Source: Gremmenia infestans (taxonomy: Eukaryota; Ascomycota; Leotiomycetes; Helotiales; Hamatocanthoscyphaceae). From it: a stretch of DNA of 64,000 nt. A program made the translations under genes and the position numbers. Below, in pieces: positions 35,305 through 46,595 of this stretch. How positions within the stretch are numbered: the stretch's first letter is position 1; every line of letters begins with the position of its first letter. Location: contig JAFEVB010000019.1 in NCBI GenBank assembly GCA_032629725.1, positions 372,001 through 436,000 of the forward strand, written 5' to 3'. The notes under the pieces are model-generated. The model searched no databases and was not told where the DNA came from. It worked only from the letters and a program-made list of their open reading frames with translations.

Positions 35305-36289
35305 ATGGACTCACAATTGCCCTCAAGACTCCGAAATGACAAGCGTGCTCTTTCGTCATTACCGATAGAGTTGACTATAAGAGTCTTCTGTCTACTTCCA
35401 TCATTTTCAGAGGTTTTTGCCTTAGCACAAACCTCTCGGAGATTCAGTCGTATCTGGACCGAAAATGTTACAACAATCTACAATGAAGTCTCACCAAGAG
35501 GTCTCTCGTGCGAACACTACGCACGTGTCTTCTTGTCAGATCAAGGAGGACCAACTCCGGAGAAACAGCTATCTGCTCAAGACGTCTTTTGTATGATACG
35601 TAATCCTCGGAGAGTAGAAAGAGCCATCCTTCAATTCGAACTCGAGATCGTACCCAAAGTCAAATGTAAGTCTCCTAAGTATAGTCAGATACATTACGCA
35701 GAAGCCTAATAGATTAAAAGGTGGTGTATATGATGCTCCAGAATCTTACGGGCCACCGGTACCTGGTAGAAACAGGCACCCGCCACATCTGACTCAGGGG
35801 GAACGAGCACGCTTTATACGGATATATTACCAGCTCTGGGGATTAATGAAACTCCAACCTCCCAACGTGCAAGCGAGACTTGACAGCATACGACTGAAAG
35901 ATCTGTTCCTACTATATGAGATGTCCAGATTAAACCAGAGTATTGGGTTGGAAGAGGTCCTTCCTTCGTTTCCAGATCCACAACCGCAGCCCGGAACGGT
36001 CCGCGCGATTCGAAGGCGGCCATCGGAGAAGCGCAGGTCCTTGGAGAAATTGATCTGGAAGCATATTGAGAAGGTTTACCAACGGATCTATAATGATGAG
36101 CCGGATTATCCTTGGGTAGTCGAGTGCAAAGAAGATGGCTACATGTATTACAGGATTATATGGGATCACTGGCAATCTGAGCTGAAAGGAATATCGTGTA
36201 GTCGAGGATCGCGAAATCCGAATGTGAAGCCTAAAGATAAACAGGAGTCGTTCTATGCAGATAGCTCGGATGAGGAGTTTGAGATGTAA
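35305..36289 (+). CDS. F-box domain protein
   Basis: Two exons: 35305-35665 and 35721-36289 (309 aa); the 55-bp intron ends AAAAG and restores the frame exactly. Residues about 14-55 (LSSLPIELTIRVFCLLPSF ... LAQTSRRFSRIW) form an F-box. The remainder lacks recognised repeats (QGERARFIRIYYQLWGLMK; LIWKHIEKVYQRIY; acidic Ser/Asp/Glu C-terminus). It is expected to be a substrate receptor of an SCF ubiquitin ligase. Large, fast-evolving F-box families are common in these fungi and the substrate is unknown. Confidence 0.8.
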
Positions 36290-37046
36290 ATGTTCCGCGT
36301 CAAGAAATAGAGCAACCAGTCAAGCTGAAATAGCTATAACAAGAGCGAATATAGTATTCAGGAGTTAACATATAGTGCGGCCTCTTGTGGAGATTCATTG
36401 ATGCTACGGAGGCATAGTATTCGGATCATTAAAACTCTCTACCTTATACTTAGGTATCCTAAGAAGGGTGAGCCTAGTATAAATTGTCCATAGCACACTC
36501 ACTCGAGCCGAAGTGAAACGGATTTTAGCTCTTCAGTGATAGGGGGTCTAGGATCAGCGCTTTAAGGGGTATGCCAAGCAATGTCAAAAACCTCTTATAT
36601 CTGGAGATTTAAATATGCTTTTTTCAATTGATACGAGTAGTAGTGGATCTAAACATGAATTGCGAATGCTTATTCGATTTAGCCAGAGTAAGTATAAATA
36701 GTATGACCACCGCCTGGACGTAGACTTTGTAGTACTTCTTTGATGCAAATAGTATCCAGACCCTTATAAAAGAAGATCTTAGATAGCTAGGTTTAATCAT
36801 ATTTACATTTATATACATAGGCGATTTTAGAGTTTATTAGTTATTGCACCAGTGGTGGGGGCTACACTCCGCCGTGGGGGTCGGATCGGAATATTGTTCT
36901 GCCGACCGCGGGGTAGCTCCTTCTTACGTGCGGCTTCTGCCTCCAAACAAAATAAAATCTTGATACAAGAGAAGACATACCATTTCTCTCGCCTCTGTCT
37001 TCCAATAAACCCCTTATTCAGCTTCTGAATAATCTATCTACCCAAC
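36290..37046. other. Intergenic region
   Basis: AT-rich spacer of about 760 bp. On its minus strand near 36465-36495 there is TTTATACTAGGCT, also present near 41714 next to copy B of the diverged repeat, so a further remnant is possible. The final 200 bp before 37047 look like a normal promoter and leader. Confidence 0.45.
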
Positions 37047-37987
37047 ATGGCAGAAGCAACAAAACCCAACCCTCAAACAAACGACCCAGATGTCCCCAAA
37101 ACTCGAAAGGCCTTCGTGCCTCTCGGTATAGCTCCCCCTCCAAATCCTAGTCAATAAATAATACACTGACATACCCATGCAGAGAACAACCCCGAAGTAA
37201 TGACCTCCCTAGTCCACAAGCTCGGCCTCTCCCCCGCCCTCTCCTTCCACGACGTCTACAGCATCACCGACCCCGACATGCTAGCCTTCGTGCCCCGCCC
37301 CGCAGCCGCGCTCCTGCTCGTCTTCCCCGTCAGCACCTCGTACGAGACATCGCGCATGGACGAAGATAAAGAAAAGCCGGAATACGAGGGCAAGGGCGAG
37401 GGCGAGCCTGTCGTGTGGTATAAGCAGACGATCCGGAATGCGTGCGGGTTGATCGGTATCTTGCATGCGTTGAGTAATGGATTGGCGACGAATTTTATCG
37501 GTTAGTGATCCCTATTTGGCTTGTCTTGTCTTGTCTTGCTTGGTCGATCATGGTTGTAGAAGTGGAGTGAAGTATGCTGATTTTCGATGATGGTGGGACT
37601 GTAGAGCCGGACTCGGATCTCCATAAACTAGTCAAAGATGCTATACCCCTGGCTCCAGCCCAGCGTGCCGATTTGCTATACAACTCGCAGGCCCTGGAAA
37701 GCGCGCACCAAAATGCGGCCACACAGGGAGATAGTGCGGCTCCGGGTGCTGAGGATAACATTGACTTGCACTATGTGTGTTTTGTGAAGGATGAGAAGAG
37801 CAATTTGTGGGAGCTAGATGGGAGGAGGAAGGGGCCGCTGAATAGGGGGGCACTGGGCGTGGATGAGGATGTGTTGAGTGAGAAGGCTCTTGAGCTTGGT
37901 GTGAAGAAGTTCTTGGCGAGGGAGGAGGCGGCTGGTGGTGGGGAGTTGAGATTCAGTGTCATTGCTTTGGCTCAGAGCCTGGATTGA
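37047..37987 (+). CDS. YUH1: Ubiquitin C-terminal hydrolase, UCH (peptidase C12) family
   Basis: Three exons: 37047-37125, 37183-37500, 37605-37987 (259 aa), phase-consistent. The catalytic Cys is in NACGLIGILHALSN, preceded by the oxyanion Gln in KQTIRNAC. The catalytic His is in DLHYVCFVK and the Asp in LWELDGRRKGP, with standard spacing. The length is typical of the short UCH enzymes (yeast Yuh1, human UCHL1/3), which release ubiquitin from small adducts and precursors in the cytosol. The insert around residues 75-100 (DEDKEKPEYEGKGEGE) is longer than in yeast. All catalytic residues are present, so activity is expected. Confidence 0.93.
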
Positions 37988-38519
37988 TATACTTGTGGGT
38001 TTTAATGAAGATATGATGGGCGTTAGGGGATTGCATTGCTCGGACATGGATTTTTAGGTTTGCATTCAAATAATAACTACGAAGTTACAAGAGGTAGTCT
38101 CTAGCTATCATTTAGCTTGAGAAAAAGGCGACACGGAAGGATACCGAGATGGCATGCGAGGATTGAACATTCACACGTCCCGGTTGCGTCCCTAAGCCTT
38201 AAAAGGGCGTAGCTCCAGGCAAGTCACATGACGTCTAGTCCTCGTGTGATTATGACTATCTTTTTCGCGAGTTCATGAACTGCAATTGATGAGAGGGAAT
38301 ATCGATCAGATCACCACGGTTGGTGTAATATACAAGGGGCCTAGTGCCCTAACATTGCGGTTTCATACACTTTTAATACGAGGACTTTTCATCTGCTGTA
38401 CGACCCCGCCATCCACCATCGATTATGTAATCTTAGAATTATACAATACTCATCTATGTCCAAGAAATGCTGAATGCTTGTTAGCGAGATGGTCCGAATC
38501 CGGGCTAGAAGGATACTTA
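37988..38519. other. Spacer between converging genes
   Basis: About 530 bp between the UCH and ZIP transporter 3' ends. No structured element or gene was recognised. Confidence 0.55.
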
Positions 38520-39847
38520 CTAGAGCATAATTCCAGCTCCTGTAGCCATAGCGGCAAATTGTTGAGCGGTCTTCTTCAATTCAGCCCCTCTGTCCTTACC
38601 CGTCTCTAGTAATTCCGGAATGACGGCCACGGTGCCGACGTATAGGAACGTGCCTGCAGTAAAGGGGAGAAGCATGTCACCCCACGTCAAGCTTGTACCG
38701 AGAAGACCATCAAATCGACCATCCGACCCTTGGCTGCTATTACCACCGTATTCCTGGACTGCGATGCCTATGGCAGTACCTAGTAGAGCTCCCAAGGCGG
38801 TCACAAACTGTGCGCCCATTGCAGCGCGTTTCGAGAAGCCGGATTGAATCAGGAGGGCAAAGTCGCCGACTTCGTGGGGGATTTCATGGAAGAATACTGC
38901 GACGGTAGTTGTTGCGCCAATGGTGGGCGAAGCATAAAATGAAGATGCCATGGCAAGTCCATCGGTGATATTATGCGTGAAATCGGCACTGCAAAACATT
39001 AGTCGCTGCTCAGAGTGGAGGTTTCGAGAGCTTTACATCAAGTTCAGGTACCCAGCCAGCTTCACACTAGCATTAATATCCTTCTCCTTCTCCTTCACCA
39101 GCTCCAAAGATGCTTGCCCACTTTTCCCGCTTTCCTTCTTTCGTGATCGCGTGCTCTTGGAAGGGGAAGTTTCCCTCCCACTGGTAACGGCAGCTGGTTT
39201 GACAGCCTCCACGACTGCATGAGAATGATCATGACCGCCTTCTCCCCCAGTCGCAATCCGGAGTCCCTTGTCCATAGCAACAAATGTGACGAACCCCACC
39301 ATAATGGCAACCCCAAGCAACAAGTTCTTGTTCGGCTCAACCAGCACGAAGCGTACATGTTCAGGCGCATCCTCGCCCAGGAATATCTCGGGCAGAAGAT
39401 GGAACAGCGTGTCACCCAGCAGACCTCCCACGGCGAACGCAACCATCACCGAGAGGGAGGCGGGGTCGATGTTCGGAGGACATAGCGCGAGGAGGAAATT
39501 CGGAGGGCCCGAGATATACAGGGTCGCGAGAAGGGCATTGACGGCTGGGGTTCCGGGGAACAGCACTGCGAAGATGCGGGAAGTCAGGGTCGAGGTTTGA
39601 GGAGAGGTCGCGACTTTGTAGTTATTGAGGTCTTGCACCAGGGGGCATTCCTAGGATGGCAATGTCTGTCAGTGCGGGCCCGAAAGTGGAGGGGGCGCGT
39701 ATTCTCGTATCTCACCTGAAGCTTGTCCTCAATTTCAGGGATGCTCATGGATGCAATGGACGCGGCATGTTTCTCTGCATAGACAAACGCGACTGCGACG
39801 AGGAGCAGGAGTGCCACCCGGCGGGGATGAAAGAAAGTTGTTGCCAT
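38520..39847 (-). CDS. ZIP-family zinc transporter, ZIP7/KE4 type
   Basis: Three exons: 39847-39716, 39650-39037, 38988-38520 (404 aa). The signal-anchor-like N-terminus (VALLLLVAVAFVYA) is followed by a lumenal segment with Cys, then eight predicted helices. Helix 4 carries HNITDGLAMA and helix 5 HEIPHEVGDFALL, the metal-binding signatures of the LIV-1/KE4 subgroup. A short His cluster (GGHDHSHAVVE) and a Lys/Ser-rich loop lie between helices 3 and 4. ZIP7/Yke4 proteins move zinc out of the ER or Golgi lumen into the cytosol. That location is inferred from family. Upstream lies a cluster of TGTCAAY motifs. Confidence 0.92.
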
Positions 39848-39928
39848 TGTTGCGGTGGTGTTTAGGCTGGAGATGTTGAAGAGGACACCACCAGGCCAGG
39901 ATGTGCAGTAAGGCAAGGTTACACTGTA

Positions 39929-40192
39929 TGTCAACAGCCGAAAATAGAAATAGGTAGGCAGCTTGGCGCTAAGTCAGGGGTTCGGAGTTAACAACAGACA
40001 ACACTTTCTCTCACCGTGATCTGTCTGCATGCAGCTTTCTGTTTGCCCATTCCTTTTAATCCAAGTCTCCTACGTATAGTATGTAACTGTATGTCAATAT
40101 GTAGCGTGCATAATTGTCAACATATCATAATACTATGATAACGGTTGGCATAGCTGTCAATATGATTTATTGGGCACCCATTACTGTCAACG
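39929..40192. promoter_or_regulatory. Cluster of TGTCAAY motifs upstream of the ZIP gene
   Basis: TGTCAACA or TGTCAATA occurs at 39929, 40092, 40115 and 40155, and TGTCAACG at 40185, all on the plus strand. Four copies fall within 101 bp with spacings of 23, 40 and 30. The core does not match the yeast Zap1 element. It may be an unknown transcription-factor array serving the ZIP gene or a plus-strand transcript starting near 40349. Confidence 0.45.
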
Positions 40193-40610
40193 ACTTCATG
40201 ATATGACTGAAGGGCAAGAAATTATCATGTAATACAAACTTTTGATTTCCTATCCCTTTCACCGACCCATTCATTATACATTACCAACATTCATTATCCA
40301 TTACCAAACAAACTGTCTAAAAATCTCCCATACGCCACGAAAAACACCATGGTTTCTTCTCCGCTCCTATCTACGACCCTAGGGCGAGATGCTACCAGTT
40401 TATGCCTGGCCTTCCACTCGATTATTCCCAAGTTCCCCAGCGAATATACATCACTATCGGTTCCCACATGGTAGCTGTCCCAGCAGGCTGGGCCGGCTCA
40501 ATTACACACCACACATAGTGCTAAAGCGATCGATCCGCCTCTTCTCAGTCCTGTTCTTCCTCGGCATCTCTCCCTCTATCCCCCCTCTCCTTGACATGTC
40601 TGATTCTCAT

Positions 40611-40871
40611 TCAATTAACAGCTCCAGCTCCGCCTCTCCTTTGTCTCCTTTGCTCCACCCGTTTTCGTGCTTGTTGAGGCCATTGTTGTGTAGAAGGAGG
40701 GAAGTTTAGCTCTGGAGAAGAAAACGCGCCGAATACGAAACAGGGCGTGGACGATTGGAGGTTTTTCTCTAGTTCGATGGCATATTGCTGGATGTCAGAA
40801 GCTAGTTCTGACATTTGGCTTATCGAGGTTTGTTTCTCATGAGTTCGGGCGGTGGGAGGATGAGAAGACAT
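40611..40871 (-). CDS. Possible small hypothetical protein
   Basis: An 86-residue frame starts at an ATG at 40871. It has an amphipathic helix (SISQMSELASDIQQYAIELEKNL) and an Arg/Gln-rich end. No homologue is recognised, and it could equally be chance or part of a larger unspliced gene. Confidence 0.25.
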   Translation of the reverse strand: MSSHPPTARTHEKQTSISQMSELASDIQQYAIELEKNLQSSTPCFVFGAFSSPELNFPPSTQQWPQQARKRVEQRRQRRGGAGAVN

Positions 40872-41760
40872 TTCCGTGTTTTCTTTTCTTTTTTCTGCTC
40901 TGTGTTTGAAAGATGATGGGATTGCTTTCAAGGCTTGAGACAGAACAGAGTAGAACAGAACGGGGTTTTGAAGTATGTATTGGATGCTCAAAGATATTAT
41001 AAATGGGCGGACATCTTATACTTATATTTATTCGCGATCCGATACGATACCACACGATGTTCTACTCTGTACAACAAACTGTCAATTAATACTCTCCAAG
41101 AGGGCCACCAACGCGAGGTTGATGAAGCTCGCGGGTTGAAGCCTAAAGAAGTTAAGTCTCTCAACCACCTTATACCGACCGTATGTCTACACGACTCGCA
41201 TATGATACGCCGCAACTACGTGGCTTTGCGCCAATCAACCACTTAATAAAGCGAGACAGCCATACGCTTTGCCTTTTCCCCCATATACTCGAGTACCCAT
41301 TAATTATCGTTCATTCTTAGGATACATATTGAACCAATGACACTCCGGGTCGTGATTTCTGTTTGATGTTATACGAATCGACCCGGCCGACGGCAGCATG
41401 GCCAAAAATAGTAAGGTTTCGCGATATCCCCGATCCTCCATGGCCCGTTCACTCTCTAGGTCTACGACTTGGGTAGACTTTCGTAAATACCTACTTGACT
41501 AACTACTTTCAACAACTTTTGGCGAAATCGTCGTAACCAAGCCAATTATTTTGAAGGATGATAGTCGCTTTATTTCACTCTTCAGTCACTGATGTTCGCG
41601 TGGTAATTATACTCCTTGCCACTTAATGAATTTAGATTCGGGCTCTAACTTAAACACCTGGGAATTCTCACGTTGAATTTCGCTTGGCTATTAGGCTCTT
41701 GCTGATCTATGGATTTATACTAGGCTAAGGATGTAAGGAGCTACTTGTAAATGTAGGATT

Positions 41761-41785
41761 CTATCGATCCACGTTAAGTAGTGGG
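41761..41785 (+). repeat. Member of a diverged dispersed repeat (copy B)
   Basis: Pairs with 30718-30742 (22 of 25 identical). The TATACTAGG block about 45 bp upstream is shared, and the flank downstream is partly similar and A-rich. Confidence 0.45.
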
Positions 41786-42039
41786 GAGTGTTAGACTCAA
41801 AAGAGAAAAATGCGAGAGCTCGTACTCGTGCTTCTTTTGTACTTGTATAAGCGGAGGTGACCGACTTTGACAAAAGGCCATCCGGATTCCAAAATGGTCA
41901 AGGCAGAGTGCGGTTTCGCAAGTCACATTCATTATTGCAAGGGTTACAGGTGCTACGGAGAACACGCTCTGGCAAGGATGCTATGGCCTATTCCCATTGG
42001 CATATGAACGAGCAACGCAGCTCGACCCAAAGTGCTGGG

Positions 42040-42872
42040 TTACGGGCTTAACCTATCAATTGTCCACTGCCCATCCCCATGCCCCTCCTTACCTTCCCCT
42101 TTCCTATACGCGAACCGATCATGCAACCGACTCTGCCTTCCCTGCCAAAACTCTACCTCAACGGGCTTCACCCTCAGACCGCCCCAATACTCCGGCACGG
42201 GTATTCGTTCCTCGCCCTCAAACCGCTTCTCCACCTCCCCCACCCAGTCCTCAAGCACGCTCCTGTCCGCGATAACCCGCGACTGGCGACTCGCCCACGC
42301 ACCCACGCGACTCCCTCGAATCCTTGTATCGAAGTAAACCTGGCTCTCCTCGCTACTCAGCCGTTCCACCGTCCCCTCAACCCTGACCTGCCTCTCCAGC
42401 TCTCTCCACCAGAACGTCAGACTCGCCCATTTATTGCCCTCGACATCTCGCGCTTTCTTGCTCGTTTCGAAATTACTGTAGATCACAAAGCCCGTGCCGT
42501 CTAGTTCTTTCAGGTACACTATGCGGCCTGAGACGCGACCTGAAGGCAGTGAGGCGGTGGAGAGGCATACAGTCTCGGGCTGGTGCACGCCGTTCGCTTG
42601 GGCGTGCGTGAACCAGCTGTGGAATTGGGTGAAGGGGGAGGGGTCCAGCTGTGAGCGTTCGAGTGCGCCTTTAGTGTATTGGTCCGCTTGGGAATTTGTT
42701 TGGTCGTTTGCTGGTGCGACTGTATAATCCTGTTAGTTGATTCAAGGGGGTAGAGGGGTAAATTGGTAGTCAGTTAGTTGGGCTTACATATTAATTTATC
42801 TGCTTTTTGGGGCGGATGAAGTGCCATTCTTGTCAAATTGGAGCGGATGAGAAGGGAGGGTGTTATTCGCAT
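42040..42872 (-). CDS. PDX3: Pyridoxamine 5'-phosphate oxidase (PNPOx)
   Basis: Two exons: 42872-42788 and 42719-42040 (254 aa). An in-frame ATG at 42827 would give the usual 239-aa form. The segment between them (RITPSLLIRSNLTRM) is Arg/Ser/Leu-rich and acid-free, like a mitochondrial presequence. The body is a clear PNPOx: LDPSPFTQFHSWFTHA, ETVCLSTASLPSGRVSGRIVYLKELD, FVIYSNFETSKKARD (FMN binding), FWWRELERQVRVEG, and the C-terminal FWQGRQSRLHDRFAY plus W-x-IDRLSP. It oxidises pyridoxine or pyridoxamine phosphate to pyridoxal phosphate using FMN. The conserved Arg and His of RLHDR are present. Dual targeting is inference. Confidence 0.93.
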
Positions 42873-43138
42873 GTGTGAGGTTGCTCTTATATATAATTGT
42901 GGTGAGGTTGCGAGATGGGCGGAGGAGAGGTGGGGTGGGTGGTGGGGTGACACAACAATGCTTTTGATTTGGTGACGCTGTTGATTTTTAGCGCGGGGTC
43001 TATTTGTCGCCCCACAAGTCAGCCGAGAAAAGTCTCCCCTTTTACGTTTTTCCAAATGCGGCAAAATAGTACAAGTAGTATCTTGATTGTTCTTTAACAC
43101 TTTAATTTTGTTCTTTGGGTATATGCATTTTATTATTA

Positions 43139-43799
43139 TTAGTTTCTCCACCTTGTCTTGCGCTTCTTAATTTTTCTCACGTATGTCTTCTTGTGGTTTA
43201 AACCATCAATATATTCCTGTTCCCAGATATGATAGTTCTTGCTATCGTCCTCAACTAATTTAATTGCCATGATATTCAGGACGCTATTTGCCAATTCTGT
43301 TGCAACTGACTCAGGCGCCCGTTTAGATTTATCTTTCCACAATGCATCACAATCCTGTTTCAAGATCAGCTCCGCCAAGATGCGGAGGGTGAGAAGATAT
43401 TGTCCATATTCCTGGGCCCACTCGTAACAAAGCCACTCATGGTCAACATCACGACTAAGCTGCCAGTGTCCTGCACTCGCAAAGTTCTGGCACGCTTTCC
43501 TCTCTTTCAAATCCCCACCATGCAGGCAATAGCCTCCAAACAACACCAGAGACGAGAATGTGAGCATTCTCCGCCATAATCAGATAATTCTTGAAGTCGT
43601 TATGGATAGTGGCATCGGTGATAGCGGGATAGATAATTCTGCCATAGACCCTAAAGCTATCGATGAGAGTCTTGTACGTGACTTGCGGAAGATGTTTATC
43701 TTGGGGTAAGTGACATCGCAAGTCCTCGTGATCTTGATGAAATGAACTTTGCAGCACTCGGCTGAGCAGTATGGTGTTGAGTGGCAGCAAGTGCAGCAT
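43139..43799 (-). CDS. Hypothetical protein, two overlapping frames (intron or frameshift)
   Basis: From the ATG at 43799 one frame reads 114 residues with protein-like content (TYKTLIDSFRVYGRIIYPAI). Another frame takes over near 43569 and runs to 43139 (ACQNFASAGHWQLSRDVDHE, LLTLRILAELILKQDCDALW, then a Lys/Arg-rich end). They could be joined by an 86-bp intron with a weak GTCTAT donor ending GCGGAG, or by a one-base frameshift. The Cys/Trp/His-containing second part looks genuinely coding, but I do not recognise the family. A TATA-like element lies about 150 bp upstream. Confidence 0.45.
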
Positions 43800-43950
43800 A
43801 TTATATTATTTGAAGAGTTTGAATTCGGGTGTTGTGCAAGTTATACAGTAGTGAGGATGTTGATTTAGAGCGTTGGATCTATGCCGGATGTCATCGTTGT
43901 TAAAGGAGACTTAAGGGTGTAAGAGTTTAGTGAGTGCGTAGTGTAATATG

Positions 43951-43958
43951 TTTATAAA
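43951..43958 (-). promoter_or_regulatory. Candidate TATA box
   Basis: TTTATAAA, palindromic, about 155 bp upstream of the ATG at 43799. Confidence 0.35.
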
Positions 43959-44778
43959 GAAGCCGGGGTTGGGACTCCTTTAATAAGTACTTTGTAGGGT
44001 GTCATGTTTGGCTACCTAGTCATTCACTAGATGACTTGTTGACATATCCGTTTAGGATCATATCAACGTTTATACATGTGTTGTCTTGATTGGCACTACT
44101 TGGCATATTGCAAACTGTTTAGGTATTGCTTCATCACCTAAACACCTTGGTCTCTACTCATGTTAAGTTCTAGGTCTGGTCATAAGTACTCATTTGATGA
44201 TGTCTTGTTAGCATTACCAAACCAAACCAGTAGATGCTGAAAATAAAATAGTATATTAATGACTATAGAAATAATATTAGACCTCACTAATCCGGAATGA
44301 CTTATAAGTCGAACAAACTCTTGGCTCCTATAGTATTTTACAACTTTGCCTATAGCCTATAGAAGAATTGATAGATTTGGCCACTAGACATAAAAAACGG
44401 CACCAATTTACAATGCGCCATGTGAAATGAGATACTAAAAGCTAGTGAGAATATGTGCCGGATTTTATGTCCAGCAAACTCAAGGTTAACAGCAGCTCAA
44501 TCACTTTATAAAACTAAGATGAAAACTCCAATAAGACACAAAACTCCGTCAACTAAGGACCTATAATAATGCAAAGCTCATTATAAAGTTCAAGTAACTA
44601 TATCAATGAAACATATAAAGGAAGATTCAACACTTATCAAGGGTGTCTGACACGTGACCATGATCTACAATACCTCGGCTCCGGCCAACTTCAGCCTTGT
44701 AGCATCGCAACTTCATCAAAACAACGTCCCACCACACATCCCCAAGTAACATCCCATGAACTCCCCCAAAACCCCAAA
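43959..44778. other. AT-rich divergent promoter region
   Basis: About 820 bp upstream of PEX12. It is AT-rich up to about 44650, then changes to a C-rich leader. No gene was recognised. Confidence 0.55.
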
Positions 44779-46077
44779 ATGGAGTTTCTAGCAGCCCTCA
44801 ACTCTCCCCTCGATGACCACAAACCCTCCCTCTTCGAACTCCTCTCCGAAGCCCAACTCAGCGCCCTCCTCCCCCCCTCCCTCCGCTACCTCCTCACAAT
44901 AGCCACACACCGCCATCCCCGCTACCTCCTCCGCATCCTAAATTCCTTCGATGAAATCTACGCCCTGCTCATGCTCCTCGTCGAGCGGCATTACCTAAAG
45001 ACGCACGGCGGGGGCTTTACAGAGAATTTCCACGGCCTGAAACGCGAGAAGGCTCTATCGGTGGGCGAAATCACGCGCGCGAATATAGGCGCGCCAGCAC
45101 ATGTAAGGGAGGCGCTGAAGTTGAGTAATGGGGATATATGGAAGAACCTTGCGGTCATGGTGGGGGTGCCGTATCTGAAGCGGAAGTTGGATGAGAGTTA
45201 TGAGGTTAATGCGCCGCGGGCGCTGCTGGGCGGGAATTACAACCGCATGCCTGCAAGTCCGACCATACGCCAGAGGATCCTGCATTACTATAGATGGTTT
45301 CTGCGGAATGTGTACCCGAGTGTGAACGCGGCGTATTATTTTGCGGTGCTGGTGTTTAATGTTGCGTATCTGTTTGATAATAGCAGATTCCATAGCCCGT
45401 TCTTGTGGATGATTGGGACGCGTATGAGGAGATTGGGGCAGGAGGATTATGAGGCTATTGCTGCGTTGAGTGCGCCGAAACCTGGGGCTAAGGGAGGGAA
45501 TTTGGGAATTAATAGTATTTTCAGTCCGAGGATTATGGGGGATAAGGTGTTGGGAAGCTTGAAGTTTTTACTACCGACGAGTATCTTTGCACTGAAGTTT
45601 CTGGAGTGGTGGCATGCTTCAGATTTTGCGAGACAGCTATCGAGAAAGGCGGCGGAGGGTATCGAATTACCACCTCCAGTGATATCTGGATTGTCGACGC
45701 TCTCGACGAGGTTCGGACCGGCTGGGCAAAAGAAAGCAGCAGTGGCTGAAAGCCCGGAAAAGGAAGACGAAGTACGGGAGCTCAGGAACCCGCCCATAGC
45801 GGCAGCTTCTTTACTTCCCATATATACGGTGCCCACCCCAGAAGACTCAGAATTATGTCCCATCTGCGAGACGGAAGTCACAACGGCAACTGCATGCCAG
45901 ACCGGCTTTGTGTTTTGCTACACGTGTATACATAGATGGGTGGAGGGTAACCACGACAAACAAGAAGAGTTTATGAAAGGGAAAGAAGGGAAGTGGGAGA
46001 ATGGTAAGGGACGATGTGCTGTCACTGGCAGGAGAGTCCTCGGTGGGACGGAAGGATTACGGCGGATCATGATATAA
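44779..46077 (+). CDS. PEX12: Peroxin-12, RING-type E3 ligase subunit of peroxisomal import
   Basis: Single exon, 432 aa, close to the family's usual length. The N-terminus (MEFLAALNSPLDDHKPSLFELL) and the membrane domain (RHPRYLLRILNSFDEIYALL; LKRKLDESYE) are characteristic of Pex12. The C-terminal RING-like domain starts at CPICETEV and continues CQTGFVFCYTCIHRWVE, ending GRCAVTGRRV. As in other Pex12 proteins, part of the second zinc site is lacking. Pex12 works with Pex2 and Pex10 in the peroxisome membrane to ubiquitinate the receptor Pex5 for recycling. The start is the first ATG after a C-rich leader. Codon use is GC-biased at the 5' end. Confidence 0.95.
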   Translation: MEFLAALNSPLDDHKPSLFELLSEAQLSALLPPSLRYLLTIATHRHPRYLLRILNSFDEIYALLMLLVERHYLKTHGGGFTENFHGLKREKALSVGEITRANIGAPAHVREALKLSNGDIWKNLAVMVGVPYLKRKLDESYEVNAPRALLGGNYNRMPASPTIRQRILHYYRWFLRNVYPSVNAAYYFAVLVFNVAYLFDNSRFHSPFLWMIGTRMRRLGQEDYEAIAALSAPKPGAKGGNLGINSIFSPRIMGDKVLGSLKFLLPTSIFALKFLEWWHASDFARQLSRKAAEGIELPPPVISGLSTLSTRFGPAGQKKAAVAESPEKEDEVRELRNPPIAAASLLPIYTVPTPEDSELCPICETEVTTATACQTGFVFCYTCIHRWVEGNHDKQEEFMKGKEGKWENGKGRCAVTGRRVLGGTEGLRRIMI

Positions 46078-46595
46078 TGAGATACCTTGGGACGTCCAGA
46101 GCTGTGCGTGGTGTTCTGTACGATATACCCTATCATAATAGCCCGCTCTTGTGGCGTATGGCTTTAATGGTCGGGCGCTCTGGAACGAACAGTGAGTGAA
46201 GGTGCAGGTTTTCGAGAAGTAGCGGTCCATAGAAAGCCACCCCGGTGAGGAGGCAGTGGGTGCAGCCCAGCCTATGGCATGATAAACTTCCGCAAGTGCA
46301 CATCTGGATTTGGAACATGCCATCTTCATCTGACGAATAGAGGTGAGAGATTCATATTGACAGAGTCCCTGAAGTCATCATGTCACCCCTCTACAAGCGA
46401 TTTCTTCCCACCACATTGCATTGAGAATTTGTCAGATGTATTGGAGTTGATGATATTATCCGAGTCCTTGTGTTTCTGCGTACAAATTCCCTCATCGCTG
46501 CCGTTCATGCTTGCTGCTTGTAGAGTTTATCAACCTTGTTCCATCACATGTTACTAATCACATGATAATCCGACACCAATATTTGCATCCATGGT
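46078..46595. other. Spacer downstream of PEX12
   Basis: About 520 bp between PEX12 and the BTB relic; nothing recognised. Confidence 0.5.

Larger units (their letters stand above)
40193..42039. other. Region without a firm gene
   Basis: A C/A-rich leader ends in CACCATGG at 40349, starting a 42-residue frame (MVSSPLLSTTLGRD...) that could be a first exon, but I found no convincing continuation. A low-confidence minus-strand frame is listed separately. Copy B of a diverged repeat is at 41761-41785. Confidence 0.4.

Noticed and set aside
42079..42504. 141-residue plus-strand frame
   Set aside because: It is antisense to pyridoxamine-phosphate oxidase, which has all family motifs.
45447..45881. 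144-residue minus-strand frame
   Set aside because: It is antisense to PEX12 and has no signature.
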